Source of the DNA: G965237725 sp965237725
GTDB taxonomy: Bacteria; Pseudomonadota; Gammaproteobacteria; Arenicellales; Poriferihabitantaceae
DNA length: 64,000 bases
Direction of reading: 5' to 3'
NCBI GenBank assembly: GCA_965237725.1
Contig: OZ250151.1
Location: forward strand, 2,232,001 to 2,296,000
The notes under the pieces were generated by a model. It saw nothing but the letters and a program-made list of their open reading frames with translations, had not been told where the DNA came from and ran no database searches. Of the stretch, positions 36,877 to 45,549 are shown one piece after another (the stretch's first letter is position 1; each line of letters starts with the position of its first letter). The translations under genes were made by a program, and so were the position numbers.

Positions 36877-37543
36877 CCCTTCATTCCATTTGGTACTTTT
36901 ATTGCTTAAGGACGCGATGAACGGTGTCGACCCTTAAAATTCTGGCTGAAGCAAGTATCGGCAAAGACATTATCAATCTACACTGCAGCTCCCAGCTTGA
37001 TTTCCTGGCCTGATTTCCTGGCTTAATTTCCTGGCCTGATTTCCTAGCCATGATTTATCCTTAAAGCTCGTTGATATCAACAAACTACAATTACTCGATG
37101 ATTAACTTGAACGATTAAATCTTGAACGTCAATCTGCATTAATTGAATATGGCGTGACCGGGCAAACAATCATCGCATTTCGGAGAATAAAGTGGTGTCC
37201 GATATGGACAAATCGTAGGGTCCTGAATTAAGGTCATGCGGAAACCCCGGGCGAGCATTGGGCTCCTAATCAAAGTTAATAGGTGCTGTTGCAGATGCTT
37301 TCATTGAAAACAGGTCCACCGGACATAGACTAACCCCGCAAAGGGGACTGACAAGTTAACTGTTGTACTTGGGCCAGGGCAACATAATGGGATGTGTGAA
37401 ACTGAAATAAAAGCAGTCAAGACCTACAACGATTGAGATTAACGACAAAAATCACCTCTAGTTCGCCATTTTTTTCTGCAAATCCAGGCAACTTGTCAGT
37501 ATCTTATAGACATCATTTGTCTGTTCGAGCTATGTTGTTTAGA
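36877..37543. other. Gene-free divergent region
   Basis: About 670 bases between the divergent RHS-side membrane gene and pcm. Apart from a short tandem repeat at 36997-37049 and a CCCCGCAAAGGGG-type small stem near 37335, nothing was recognised. Confidence 0.4.
36997..37049. repeat. Four tandem copies of a 12-14 base unit
   Basis: TTGATTTCCTGGCC, TGATTTCCTGGC, TTAATTTCCTGGCC and TGATTTCCTAGCC follow one another without gaps. Confidence 0.85.
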
Positions 37544-38293
37544 ATGAAAACGATGATGAAGAACTTTATACGATCTTTTATCGCAGTGTTAATCACCAGC
37601 CTGGCCTGTGTTCCCCTAATTGTGGCCGTGGCGGGGGATCTGGAGGCGAAACATAAAATGATGCTCAAGGAAATTGCCGACGACTTTAAAGCCACCGCCG
37701 ATCTTACCGGTCGTTCGCAAATGCAGCCGGTTGTTGAAAAAGCCATGGCCGCCGTATCCAGACATGAGTTTGTAATGGAGGGCGATACCGAGATCGCCTA
37801 TATCAACCGCCCGCTGCAGATCGGTCACGGCCAGACAATTTCCCAGCCGTATATCGTCGCCATCATGACCGACCTACTCGACCTTGAGGTCGGGGACAGG
37901 GTTCTGGAAATTGGCACCGGCTCCGGGTACCAGGCCGCGGTGTTGGCGGAAATTACCGACCAAGTCTATTCCATCGAAATTATCGAGGCCCTGGCCGTAT
38001 CGGCGGCGGAACGGTTGCAACGCCTCGGTTATGACAAGGTCCAGGTCAGGGCAGGCGACGGTAATTACGGCTGGCCTGAAGTGGCGCCCTTCGACGCCAT
38101 CGTTGTCACAGCCGGTGGGCGTCTACCGCCCGCACTGGTAGCGCAATTAAAACCGGGCGGACGCCTGGTCATCCCCATCAACCAGAACGGCAGTGCCCAG
38201 GAACTAATGGTCTACACCAAGCAAGCGGATGGCAAGGTGACTTCCCGATTTGCCCTACCGGTCCGATTTGTACCGCTGAAGGGAGATAATTAG
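37544..38293 (+). CDS. pcm: Protein-L-isoaspartate O-methyltransferase with a signal peptide
   Basis: About 249 residues from the ATG at 37544; further Met codons at 37532, 37553 and 37556 are possible. A signal peptide (SFIAVLITSLACVPLIVAVAG) precedes the catalytic domain. PIMT blocks are intact: GHGQTISQPYIVAIM (substrate region), RVLEIGTGSGYQAAVLAEI (SAM motif I), VRAGDGNYGWPEVAPFDAIVVTAG (motif II) and LKPGGRLVIPI (motif III). The enzyme methylates isoaspartyl residues to start their repair using cytosolic SAM. Most bacterial Pcm are cytosolic; a leader implies an exported enzyme, whose source of SAM is unclear. No surE or rpoS neighbour, the usual context of pcm. Confidence 0.9.
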   Translation: MKTMMKNFIRSFIAVLITSLACVPLIVAVAGDLEAKHKMMLKEIADDFKATADLTGRSQMQPVVEKAMAAVSRHEFVMEGDTEIAYINRPLQIGHGQTISQPYIVAIMTDLLDLEVGDRVLEIGTGSGYQAAVLAEITDQVYSIEIIEALAVSAAERLQRLGYDKVQVRAGDGNYGWPEVAPFDAIVVTAGGRLPPALVAQLKPGGRLVIPINQNGSAQELMVYTKQADGKVTSRFALPVRFVPLKGDN

Positions 38294-38423
38294 AGGTATT
38301 TAAAGGGGGACAAATTAGTTTTTCGAAGCCTTAGCTCATCTATAAATGCCGTTCTCCAAGAACAATCACATGATCTACACATTCCCGTCGAAGTGATCCC
38401 ATTACCTTAGGCCCGGTTTCTCA

Positions 38424-39653
38424 CTATGCAACATGCCGGTTATTCTTCCTATGCTCCGGGATGCCGGTTTCACGGTGACATATATCCGCCAAAAGCGCGA
38501 TACCGTCCCGAATGTCTTCCAAGCTGGCACTGCCAAAACACAGGCGCATACTATGCCGACCAGCCTCGGCGTCCGCCGTCCATTCGGCGCCGGGATTAAT
38601 CGCAACGCCTTCCGCCAACGCGACTTTTGCCAGCATTGAGGTATCCACCTCGGGCGGCAAAGTCACCCAAATGAAGATCCCACCCCTTGGCACGGAAATT
38701 TCCGCGGCGGCACCAAAGTTTTCCGCCACGGCCTCGGAAATCGCCTGGCACTTGGCTCTTAAGACACTACTCAATTTCGCTACATGATCGTCAAAATGTG
38801 ATTGCGCATAGTCCGCCACGACCATTTGTTCCAAAGCCCCGCTCCCCGCATCGTTTTTCAAGGACAGAATCTGAGCCATTGCCGGCCAATCTGCCACCAG
38901 GTAGCCGACCCTGAGCGCGGGCGCGATGGATTTCGAGAACGAGCCGCAATAGAGCACCCGCCCGCTGTCATCCAGGGCGCGAATAGACGGCGGACGCTCG
39001 CCATCCCACAACAAATCGGCATAACAGTCATCTTCGAATATTATGGTGTCATAGTTCGCCGCCAGTTGCAGCAATTGCAGGCGCCGTTCCTTGCTCATGA
39101 CGCTGCCGGTTGGGTTTTGTACTGTCGGGATGGTGTAAATATATTTAGCCACCACGCCCCTGGCTCGAAGCTCCGCCAACAGACTTTCCAGATGCGCAAT
39201 ATCGATACCCTGGTCATCCAGCCGGACCCCGACAACATGGACCCCAGCACGGCGAAATCGGGCCAGAGCACCGCTATAGGTCGCCTCTTCAACAATCACC
39301 GTATCGCCCGGTTCCAATAACATGGCGTTGATCAGATTAAGGGCCTGCAGGGACCCCGATGTGATTAATACCTGGTCCGCCGTAACCGACATGGCGGCGC
39401 GGCGCTCCAGTTTTTCGGCCACAAATTGCCGCAGCGGCAAATAACCCTGTAGCCCGCTCTTCAGGCCGTAATAGGCGATGTCCTTGCCGACCGCCGCCAA
39501 CACGCGGCCAGCCGCTGCAATCAGATCCGCCACCGGCACGCAGTCGGCGTCGTTATGGCCCCAAACGAAATTATATTTCGGAAATTCACGCCAGGGTGCC
39601 GCCGCCGGGTCCGGCAGGTCGGTGCGGAAAAAAGTGGTGATGTCAAAGCTCAT
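38424..39653 (-). CDS. PLP-dependent aminotransferase, class I/II (2-aminoadipate/valine type)
   Basis: 409 residues from the second in-frame ATG (MSFDITTFF). Fold type I features: YGLKSGLQGYLPLRQFVAEK, LITSGSLQALNL (cofactor phosphate region), PTVQNPTGSVMS, IIFEDDCYADLL with the PLP-binding Asp-x-x-Tyr, and the Schiff-base Lys in GSFSKSIAPALRVGYL. It resembles the free-standing aminotransferases related to MocR C-terminal domains and LysN. Substrate unassigned. GC-rich. It stands alone, convergent with pcm and upstream of nothing obvious; the Rieske and ThDP genes lie beyond on the same strand, 300 bases away. Confidence 0.9.
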   Translation of the reverse strand: MSFDITTFFRTDLPDPAAAPWREFPKYNFVWGHNDADCVPVADLIAAAGRVLAAVGKDIAYYGLKSGLQGYLPLRQFVAEKLERRAAMSVTADQVLITSGSLQALNLINAMLLEPGDTVIVEEATYSGALARFRRAGVHVVGVRLDDQGIDIAHLESLLAELRARGVVAKYIYTIPTVQNPTGSVMSKERRLQLLQLAANYDTIIFEDDCYADLLWDGERPPSIRALDDSGRVLYCGSFSKSIAPALRVGYLVADWPAMAQILSLKNDAGSGALEQMVVADYAQSHFDDHVAKLSSVLRAKCQAISEAVAENFGAAAEISVPRGGIFIWVTLPPEVDTSMLAKVALAEGVAINPGAEWTADAEAGRHSMRLCFGSASLEDIRDGIALLADICHRETGIPEHRKNNRHVA

Positions 39654-39957
39654 GATTTTTCTCAACCTATCAATTTAAAAAATTTATATTTTCAGTGCGA
39701 TATCGAGACGCTCACGCTCCCTTCCAGGCGGCTGTCCGGGACCGGGATAGCTCATGGCCTGGGCTCATGATCCTGGGCACATGACTCTGCGCTCTTGACA
39801 TTGCGCTCATAACCTCGGGATCATGGCCCGGATAATATAAGCGGCGCTTTCCGCCAGGGCTAGCATTTTAGCATTACCGTTTTAGCATAACCGTCGATCA
39901 TAACTAACGCCCGCTCCAACCTTGAACGCGCCGCCGAACCGAGCCGGCCGGCATTGC
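39654..39957. other. Intergenic region
   Basis: About 300 bases without a gene. Several loosely repeated CTCATGAT / CTCATGGC words occur at 39750-39830. Nothing else seen. Confidence 0.3.
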
Positions 39958-41100
39958 TCACGGTTCCAAGGCCAGGGCTGATTTATAGGTGTCCCAGTGC
40001 AGGCGGGTGAAGAACGCCGTCAGCGGCTCTTGGGTTTTCATCAACCGAGTGTGTTTGACCATCCCTGAGCGCAAGACTCGATGCTGCACCTCAACCACAT
40101 CGACATCTTCCTGGAATGTGTCAAACCAGACCTTATACCATTGGTCGACCCGATCCGGGTCGGCGCCGTGTTCTGCAAAAAAATAGAAGTCGTACTCGGT
40201 TTTCTCGGGACCCACAGGGAAAGACTGTGACATATGCATGATGTCGTCCTGCTGGGTTATGTTTATACCCGGGAAGAGCATGAACGAAGCCCAGCTTTGG
40301 CTGTGCAGTTTATTGGCGTCGGTTCTTGCCGTCGCCTTGAACGTGTGGGACGAGAAGGAGTCGAAATAATTGGCGGTGTAGTTCTTGGGATCGGTGTCGA
40401 AGGCTTGACTAAAGCTCCCGGAATGGATTGTCGGACAGTGGTAGCACTCTGTGTAGTTGTCCCACCAGAGCTTCCAGTTTCCCTCGACGTGGAACGTGTG
40501 CTGGCGATAGAGCGTGTACTTCGTGGACTCGCTATTGAACGACTCGCTATTGAATCCGATACTGCGCGCGTAGTCGTCAAGCTGCGGGTGAGCGTTGATG
40601 AAATTACCCGCATCGGGGTCGAGGTTAACCATCACCCCGCCAGCCCACGTGTCGACAGCTATTGCGGGTAGGGCAATTTCGCCGATCTCGAAGCCTGGCT
40701 CGACATTTGCACCGGGGGCTCCACGTAGCTTTCCACGTAGATCGTAAGTCCAGCCGTGGTAAGGGCATGCAAGCGCGCGGCAATTGCCTTGACCGTGCGC
40801 GACCTGATAACCCCGATGACGACAGATGTTGACGAAACCGCGAAGTTGACCGTCCCCATCCCTAACCACCACCACGGGAATGTTTCCGACACGACCGGCG
40901 AAGAAGTCACCTGGTTTCTCGAGCGCGCTCAGTGGGCAGACCAACTGCCAGTTCCGCTTGTAGATGGCATCCATCTCAAAATCGAAGATCGCCGGGTCCC
41001 AGTTCCAGTGGACCGGCAGACTCCAACCGTCGTCTACGTGCTGTTCGACATCCTGGGGGTCGATATCTAGCATCGCTGCCGTGGTACCTCGTTCATTCAT
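39958..41100 (-). CDS. Rieske non-haem iron oxygenase, large (alpha) subunit
   Basis: 380 residues from the ATG at 41100, which has GAGGCGAAGA just before it; a GTG at 41157 is less likely. Rieske cluster ligands: CRHRG and CPYHGW (CxH...CxxH). Mononuclear iron ligands: NYTECYHCPTIH and a later Asp in EDVDVVE. Such oxygenases hydroxylate aromatic rings or cleave C-N bonds of quaternary amines, with electrons from a reductase; no reductase gene is nearby. It is downstream of the ThDP gene, same strand, 82 bases apart. A perfect-frame 15-base tandem duplication gives FNSESFNSES around residue 180. Confidence 0.9.
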   Translation of the reverse strand: MNERGTTAAMLDIDPQDVEQHVDDGWSLPVHWNWDPAIFDFEMDAIYKRNWQLVCPLSALEKPGDFFAGRVGNIPVVVVRDGDGQLRGFVNICRHRGYQVAHGQGNCRALACPYHGWTYDLRGKLRGAPGANVEPGFEIGEIALPAIAVDTWAGGVMVNLDPDAGNFINAHPQLDDYARSIGFNSESFNSESTKYTLYRQHTFHVEGNWKLWWDNYTECYHCPTIHSGSFSQAFDTDPKNYTANYFDSFSSHTFKATARTDANKLHSQSWASFMLFPGINITQQDDIMHMSQSFPVGPEKTEYDFYFFAEHGADPDRVDQWYKVWFDTFQEDVDVVEVQHRVLRSGMVKHTRLMKTQEPLTAFFTRLHWDTYKSALALEP

Positions 41101-41182
41101 TCTTCGCCTCGCAGTGGTTTGGATGAAAATGTTGTGCGGCTGATTCTGTTTCAGCACTCATGTCTGTCCTCACCTTTGAACC

Positions 41183-42889
41183 TCATCTTTGATACTTAGG
41201 CAGATAGGTTTTGGGGCCGGCCGGAAAGGGCACCAGAGGCTCTTCCAGATCGCGGTCGATTGCAATATCAAGTACAGTAGGCTCATCTGCGGCGATAGCG
41301 GCCCTTAGGGCATCGCCGATCTGATCCGCACTCTCAATCCGCGTTCCCGCGACGCCCATTGCCCGGGCAACGGCGGCAAAGTCGGGGTTCTCCAGGTCGG
41401 ATCCCGCTGTGCGGCCGCCATAGAGGTTGAGCTGATAGGCTTTTTCCGCACCGTATTGACGGTTGTTGAAAACCACGACGACCACGGCAATATTCTCGCG
41501 CTTCGCGGTCAGCAATTCCGGCATGGTCATGGCCCAGGCGCCGTCTCCGACGTAGAGCACCGATAGCCGGTCGGGCTGGCCGAGCTTGGCGCCCATAGCC
41601 ACTCCCATGCCACAACCGATGCAGGCGAAGTTCATCGGCCCGAAGAGGCTGCGCGGTCGGTCAAACCGGATATAGCTCTGGCTGAGCCCGCAGTTAGCCC
41701 CCGTATCGAGGGTGATCATCGCGTCTGACGGCATGGCCCGTTGCAATTCCATATGGGCGCGACGCGGCATGATAGGTTTGCTTTCCGATTGCGACATGCC
41801 TTCCAGCTCTTTCGCCCAATGGTCCATGCGGGCGGCAATCTCGACTTGCCTGGCCTCCCTAACCGACGCTTCAGGACGGGACCCTGCGGCGTGCAGCTGA
41901 TTTAGAATTTCTGTAGCGGCGAGACCGGCGTCGCCGCAGATCGATACATCCACTGTCCGATCGGTCACCTTCTGCAGGGCCTTAAAGTCGGTATCGACCT
42001 GAATAATCCGGGCCGCCTTGGGCCAGTAGTCCATTCCGTACTGCGGGTACAGGGTGAGGGGGTAAAAGCGTGAGCCCAGCGCTACGACAACATCGGCTTT
42101 GGCCAATAATTCCATCCCGGCCTTCGATCCCATATAGCCCAGCGCCCCAGCATAAAGCGGATGTTGGTTGGGAAATGCATCTCCGTGGCGAAATACGGTA
42201 AGGACCGGCGCGCCCAGATGTTCAGCCAGTGCCGTCGCTTCGGCCACGCCCGCACCCATGACAAGGCCACCGCCGGCGATGATGACCGGGTTCTTTGCGT
42301 TGGACAGAAGTTCCGCTGCTTGCTTCAAGCTCTCAGGGCCGCCGGCGGATCTTTCGATGGAACGCGGAACCGGCACATCGACGTCAATCTTGCCTTCGAA
42401 TAAATCACATGGAATGTTGATTTGTACCGGGCCGCGCTCCTGCATGGCGATATCGAAGGCTTCGTTGGTCAACTCCGCAAGACGATCCGAGCGGGGAATG
42501 TGTATTTGATGCTTGGTGATCGATTGGAAGAGCGGCATCTGATCGCATTCCTGCAACCCTCCCCGGCCGATATCTGTGGTGGGAGACTCAGGTGTTATGG
42601 CAACCACCGGCGAGTGGGCCCAGTAGGCTGTAGCGATGCCGGTCACCAGATTGGTCACACCTGGACCGTTCTGAACAGCGACAACGCCATGCTTGCCGCT
42701 GGAGCGCGCATAACCATCGGCCATATGTGCCGCCGTCTGTTCGTGGACGACTGTAACGAAGCGAATACCCGCCAGATCGAATAGGTCCATGGCCGGCAGA
42801 AAGCCTGTACCCAACATGCCGAAGACCTGTTTCACACCCTGGGCCACGAGGGTTTCGACAAAGGCTTCAGCCGGAGACATTGTTGTCAT
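41183..42889 (-). CDS. ThDP-dependent enzyme, sulfoacetaldehyde acetyltransferase (Xsc)-like
   Basis: 568 residues from the ATG at 42889, with AGAAGGTG upstream. Three ThDP-fold domains: N-terminal pyrimidine-binding part with the activating Glu in TVVHEQTAAHMADGYARSSG and QNGPGVTNLVTG, central domain with PVIIAGGGLVMGAGV, C-terminal part with GDGAWAMTMPELLTAKR and NN (the GDG...NN diphosphate motif). The stretch IGRGGLQECDQMPLFQSITK and GALGYMGSKAGMELL are close to Xsc, which turns sulfoacetaldehyde and phosphate into acetyl phosphate and sulfite. The usual pta partner is absent. Acetolactate synthase or glyoxylate carboligase are alternatives; small-molecule specificity is not proven. Confidence 0.82.
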   Translation of the reverse strand: MTTMSPAEAFVETLVAQGVKQVFGMLGTGFLPAMDLFDLAGIRFVTVVHEQTAAHMADGYARSSGKHGVVAVQNGPGVTNLVTGIATAYWAHSPVVAITPESPTTDIGRGGLQECDQMPLFQSITKHQIHIPRSDRLAELTNEAFDIAMQERGPVQINIPCDLFEGKIDVDVPVPRSIERSAGGPESLKQAAELLSNAKNPVIIAGGGLVMGAGVAEATALAEHLGAPVLTVFRHGDAFPNQHPLYAGALGYMGSKAGMELLAKADVVVALGSRFYPLTLYPQYGMDYWPKAARIIQVDTDFKALQKVTDRTVDVSICGDAGLAATEILNQLHAAGSRPEASVREARQVEIAARMDHWAKELEGMSQSESKPIMPRRAHMELQRAMPSDAMITLDTGANCGLSQSYIRFDRPRSLFGPMNFACIGCGMGVAMGAKLGQPDRLSVLYVGDGAWAMTMPELLTAKRENIAVVVVVFNNRQYGAEKAYQLNLYGGRTAGSDLENPDFAAVARAMGVAGTRIESADQIGDALRAAIAADEPTVLDIAIDRDLEEPLVPFPAGPKTYLPKYQR

Positions 42890-42899
42890 GAACACCTTC

Positions 42900-43052
42900 T
42901 CATGAATATGGATTCCTTGAAATAAGACGCTCGAAGATTTCCCGTGGGCCAAGATCTCTCGTGGGGAAGTCGCCGCCATCGGCTGCATAGGAAACCTCGC
43001 CAGAGGCTATCCGCTCATCGACAAAATCACGAGCCGTAGTCTCAATAGCCAT
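42900..43052 (-). CDS. Small hypothetical ORF ahead of the ThDP gene
   Basis: 50 residues (MAIETTARDFVDERIASG...), 10 bases before the ThDP start and on the same strand. It is acidic, with coding-like GC-rich composition, and reads like the start of a longer enzyme (DLGPREIFERLISRNPYS). No Shine-Dalgarno and no family. It may be a remnant of a 5-prime gene or a real small leader protein. Confidence 0.35.
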   Translation of the reverse strand: MAIETTARDFVDERIASGEVSYAADGGDFPTRDLGPREIFERLISRNPYS

Positions 43053-43291
43053 GGTGAGTTTACGCATACTCATGAGTTTACGATATATCACAGAAAAACA
43101 AATTCGAATGCTAGTTTACATAAAAACTAACATTATTAAAGTGGAGCTTTCCGTACACTATAATCGGAAATTACGATACCTCTCACATCTGCATTATCAA
43201 ATGAAAAGGTACTGACAACTTAACTTCTACGGGCTCGACAAGTCTACCGTCGAATCTCAAGCCACTGCCTCTGACCATCGGTTAAATCGAG

Positions 43292-43364
43292 ATTCGGGGT
43301 CAGGTCTTTGGTTTTGCGTTCAAGGAAATATTTTTATTCCAAATCCAAAGACCTGACCCCGTAT
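43292..43364. repeat. REP inverted pair (BIME-like)
   Basis: Left arm ATTCGGGGTCAGGTCTTTGG, 19-base spacer, right arm CCAAAGACCTGACCCCGTAT. The arms can pair over about 25 bases. The right arm abuts, five bases later, the copied end of ybbP. Confidence 0.9.
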
Positions 43365-43368
43365 TTTT

Positions 43369-43640
43369 GAATTTGCAATTCTGGGTGGTATCGCCGGCCT
43401 CATCGGCAGTACCCTGGCGGTAGTTACCGGTATCTGGTTGGCAAACTACTTATTTGATTTGGAAATGAGCGTTCCACTGGAGTGGATTCTCTCAAGCACC
43501 TTGATTGGAATGGTTATCGTTGCCGCCACAGGTTATACCAGAATTCACAAAATTCTGAAGATAGTTCCCAAACGACTCCTGATGGAGGAGAGCGGATATC
43601 TCGGATTGCGTAACACTTAAGCGCGAGAAGGTGAATCGGA
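43369..43640 (+). pseudogene. Duplicated 3-prime end of ybbP
   Basis: Bases 43369-43620 repeat 20816-21067 (last 83 codons of ybbP) with only three substitutions, then about 20 bases of the following spacer. In frame it would encode FAILGGIAGLIGSTLAVVTG up to the original C-terminus, i.e. the last two membrane helices, without start signals. It cannot be functional as a permease. Confidence 0.9.
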
Positions 43641-43664
43641 AGCTTTGCCGCACACGACACGAGA

Positions 43665-43706
43665 TACGGGGTCAGGAGATACGGGGTCAGGTCTTTGAAT
43701 TTGGAT
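43665..43706. repeat. REP element within the duplicated segment
   Basis: GAGATACGGGGTCAG occurs twice, the second continuing GTCTTTGAATTTGG, as in the element at 21.15 kb. The sequence just before differs from the parent spacer: about 47 bases shorter and unrelated for 30 bases. Confidence 0.85.
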
Positions 43707-43712
43707 TTTATC

Positions 43713-43931
43713 CTACTGCAATATTTCCATATAACTACTGTACTTATATCTTCTGTTTTTCCGATTCTCACCAATCTCCTCGATGATACCGCAATCCTTT
43801 AACACACCGATTGCTTTTGATGCGGTTGGTTTTGTTATGTCGAGAAGTTTGACAACACGTGGCATAGAAATTACCGGATTTCCAGGTAATTTCTCGAACA
43901 GCTGAATAGCAGATATCGTTACTTCTGGGCT
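43713..43931 (-). pseudogene. Duplicated 3-prime end of the Fic gene
   Basis: Repeats 21207-21425 with about six substitutions: the winged-helix C-terminus of the Fic protein including its stop codon. Similarity ends sharply at CTTCTGGGCT (43931), after which unrelated sequence leads to the LysR gene. The Fic active site is not included. Confidence 0.9.
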
Positions 43932-43985
43932 TGATCCGGGAATTAATTGTTCAGAGTTCTGTAATTTTGAGACAGTCAGTCCCTG

Positions 43986-44900
43986 CTATTTTTTATAATT
44001 GCGCTTCAGATCCGTAGAACGTCGAAACGGAGTACAAATTTCCATTGCCCAATCTTTGAAGGTTGCAATATTCGGCTCATTGTCTGCATCGAGCGAACTG
44101 AGCAGAAAATAACGTTTGGGTGACGATACCGTTGTGGTGAAGGGTTTGACCAGGCGACCTGCACTGACCTCTGCATCGATTAATGGAATCGCCCCCAAGG
44201 CAACGCCATTACCATCAAACGCCATCTGCAGCGCAACATTTTCATCATCAAGGACGATTCCTGAGGTCGCATCGACCTGCTTAACGCCGGCGGCATTTAG
44301 CCATATCTCCCAGTTCTCATAATCACGTTGATGGATCAAATGAGCCTGTTCGAGTTGTTTGGGCTTTCTCAGACTCTGTGCCAGAACCGGAGCGCAAACT
44401 GGAGTAAAGGTGACATCCATGAGCGGCTCATACATGGCATCAGGCCAGTAGCCTTCTCCCCAGAGTATTGCCACGTCAACCTCCAGCGGGGTAAATAATC
44501 TGGCGATTGGGGTATGAACCACGCGTAAACCTATATCGGGATGCTGGGCCCAAAAATTTGACAACTGCGGTGCCAGCCAACGCGTCGCAAATGAAGAACC
44601 CACGCCCACCGTCAGAACACGACCTCGAACGGTTCGTGAGATACCGTCCAATGTGTGGGAAATACTATCGAGCGCAAAGTGCATGGTAGCTTGTAACATT
44701 TCACCCGCTCGGGTGAGCGATACCTTGCGCGTGGTTCGATTAAACAATCGCTTATCTATCCGGGTTTCCAGCACATTAATTTGATAACTCACCGCTGCTG
44801 ATGTCACTCCCAACTCAAGCGCCGCGCCTTTAAAACTGCCATTTCGAGCGGCAGCTTCAAAAGTCCTCAAGGCCGAAAGGGGGATTTCTCTACGCTTCAT
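43986..44900 (-). CDS. LysR-family regulator (GcvA-like)
   Basis: 304 residues from the ATG at 44900, which gives the GcvA-type start MKRREIPLSALRTFEAAARN; the frame upstream is open but not homologous. Winged-helix at 1-65 (FKGAALELGVTSAAVSYQIN), effector domain from about 95 with VGVGSSFATRWLAPQL typical of the GcvA group. It is divergent from the carboxymuconolactone decarboxylase gene and the whole catabolic cluster, so it is the likely activator. A long inverted repeat sits between them. Confidence 0.9.
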   Translation of the reverse strand: MKRREIPLSALRTFEAAARNGSFKGAALELGVTSAAVSYQINVLETRIDKRLFNRTTRKVSLTRAGEMLQATMHFALDSISHTLDGISRTVRGRVLTVGVGSSFATRWLAPQLSNFWAQHPDIGLRVVHTPIARLFTPLEVDVAILWGEGYWPDAMYEPLMDVTFTPVCAPVLAQSLRKPKQLEQAHLIHQRDYENWEIWLNAAGVKQVDATSGIVLDDENVALQMAFDGNGVALGAIPLIDAEVSAGRLVKPFTTTVSSPKRYFLLSSLDADNEPNIATFKDWAMEICTPFRRSTDLKRNYKK

Positions 44901-45043
44901 ATTATAAAGTTGTACTTGATAATAGTCGTCAATCTTACTCGCTTGTTGCTTCGAAACAAGTTGTATATATTCGACTATATTTATAGGCTGGTCAATGCCG
45001 AATCTAAGACGACAACACCAGCAATAAACCTTGTTAATCATCT

Positions 45044-45056
45044 AAGGAGCCTCTGA
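45044..45056 (+). mobile_element. IS5-like terminal sequence at the left border of the catabolic cluster
   Basis: CTAA followed by GGAGCCTCTGATG: a YTAR tetranucleotide then GGRRCCTCTGA, the same start as both ends of the MITE at 48.8 kb and the sequence at 55.2 kb. No transposase or matching opposite end is close by. Confidence 0.4.
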
Positions 45057-45089
45057 TGCAGACGCAACTATTTTCATCCATTTACACTT

Positions 45090-45147
45090 GTGCTCTTTCA
45101 ATACGATAATTATGACTGAAGTCATAATTATCACATTGAAAGAGCAC
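45090..45147. promoter_or_regulatory. Long inverted repeat between LysR and the catabolic operon
   Basis: Arms of 27 bases (45090-45116 and 45121-45147) with a 4-base centre TGAA. Outer 13 bases GTGCTCTTTCAAT / ATTGAAAGAGCAC and inner 12 bases GATAATTATGAC / GTCATAATTATC pair perfectly, with one two-base mismatch. It ends 18 bases before the start codon of the first catabolic gene and would place a strong hairpin in its leader or serve as operator DNA. Confidence 0.7.
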
Positions 45148-45165
45148 TATACGAGGTAACAAGAT

Positions 45166-45549
45166 ATGGTTGATCGAAAAACCAAAGGCCAGGAAATTAT
45201 CAAAATAATGTTTGGTGAAATGAAAGACGACAGCCGACCCGCACTCAAAGATATGGGAAATCTGACCTCGGACTATCTATTCGGAGAAATCTGGAGCCGA
45301 CCGGGACTCGCGCTACGCGACCGCTCACTGGTAACTGTTTCGATCCTGGTTGCTACCGGCAAGGAAAAGCAATTGCGCACTCATTTAATCGGCGCGCTTG
45401 CCAACGGTCTCACCCCTGACGAGTTAAAAGAATCGATCATGCACGCAGCACATTACAGTGGATGGCCCTGTGGAGTGAACGGCTTGCGCGTGTTACAGGA
45501 ACTGGCCGAAGAACAGAATCTTGATTTTTCAAGTGATGAAAAACCATAA
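45166..45549 (+). CDS. Carboxymuconolactone decarboxylase-like protein
   Basis: 127 residues, good Shine-Dalgarno (GAGGT). It fits gamma-CMD size and pattern: LFGEIWSRPGLALRDRSLVTVSI, GKEKQLRTHLIGALANGLTPDEL, and HAAHYSGWPCGVNGLRVL. The AhpD-type CxxC is absent, as in decarboxylase-like members. In protocatechuate pathways the enzyme decarboxylates a muconolactone; CMD-like proteins also occur as helpers with unknown reactions, which fits here, since no other ring-cleavage genes are present. Its stop overlaps the next start by 14 bases. Confidence 0.85.
   Translation: MVDRKTKGQEIIKIMFGEMKDDSRPALKDMGNLTSDYLFGEIWSRPGLALRDRSLVTVSILVATGKEKQLRTHLIGALANGLTPDELKESIMHAAHYSGWPCGVNGLRVLQELAEEQNLDFSSDEKP

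Noticed and set aside
41183..42889. Acetolactate synthase (IlvB)
   Set aside because: No small subunit gene follows and several stretches resemble Xsc more; kept as an alternative only.
45090..45147. Rho-independent terminator
   Set aside because: No T-run follows either arm, and it lies just ahead of a start codon on the transcribed strand.
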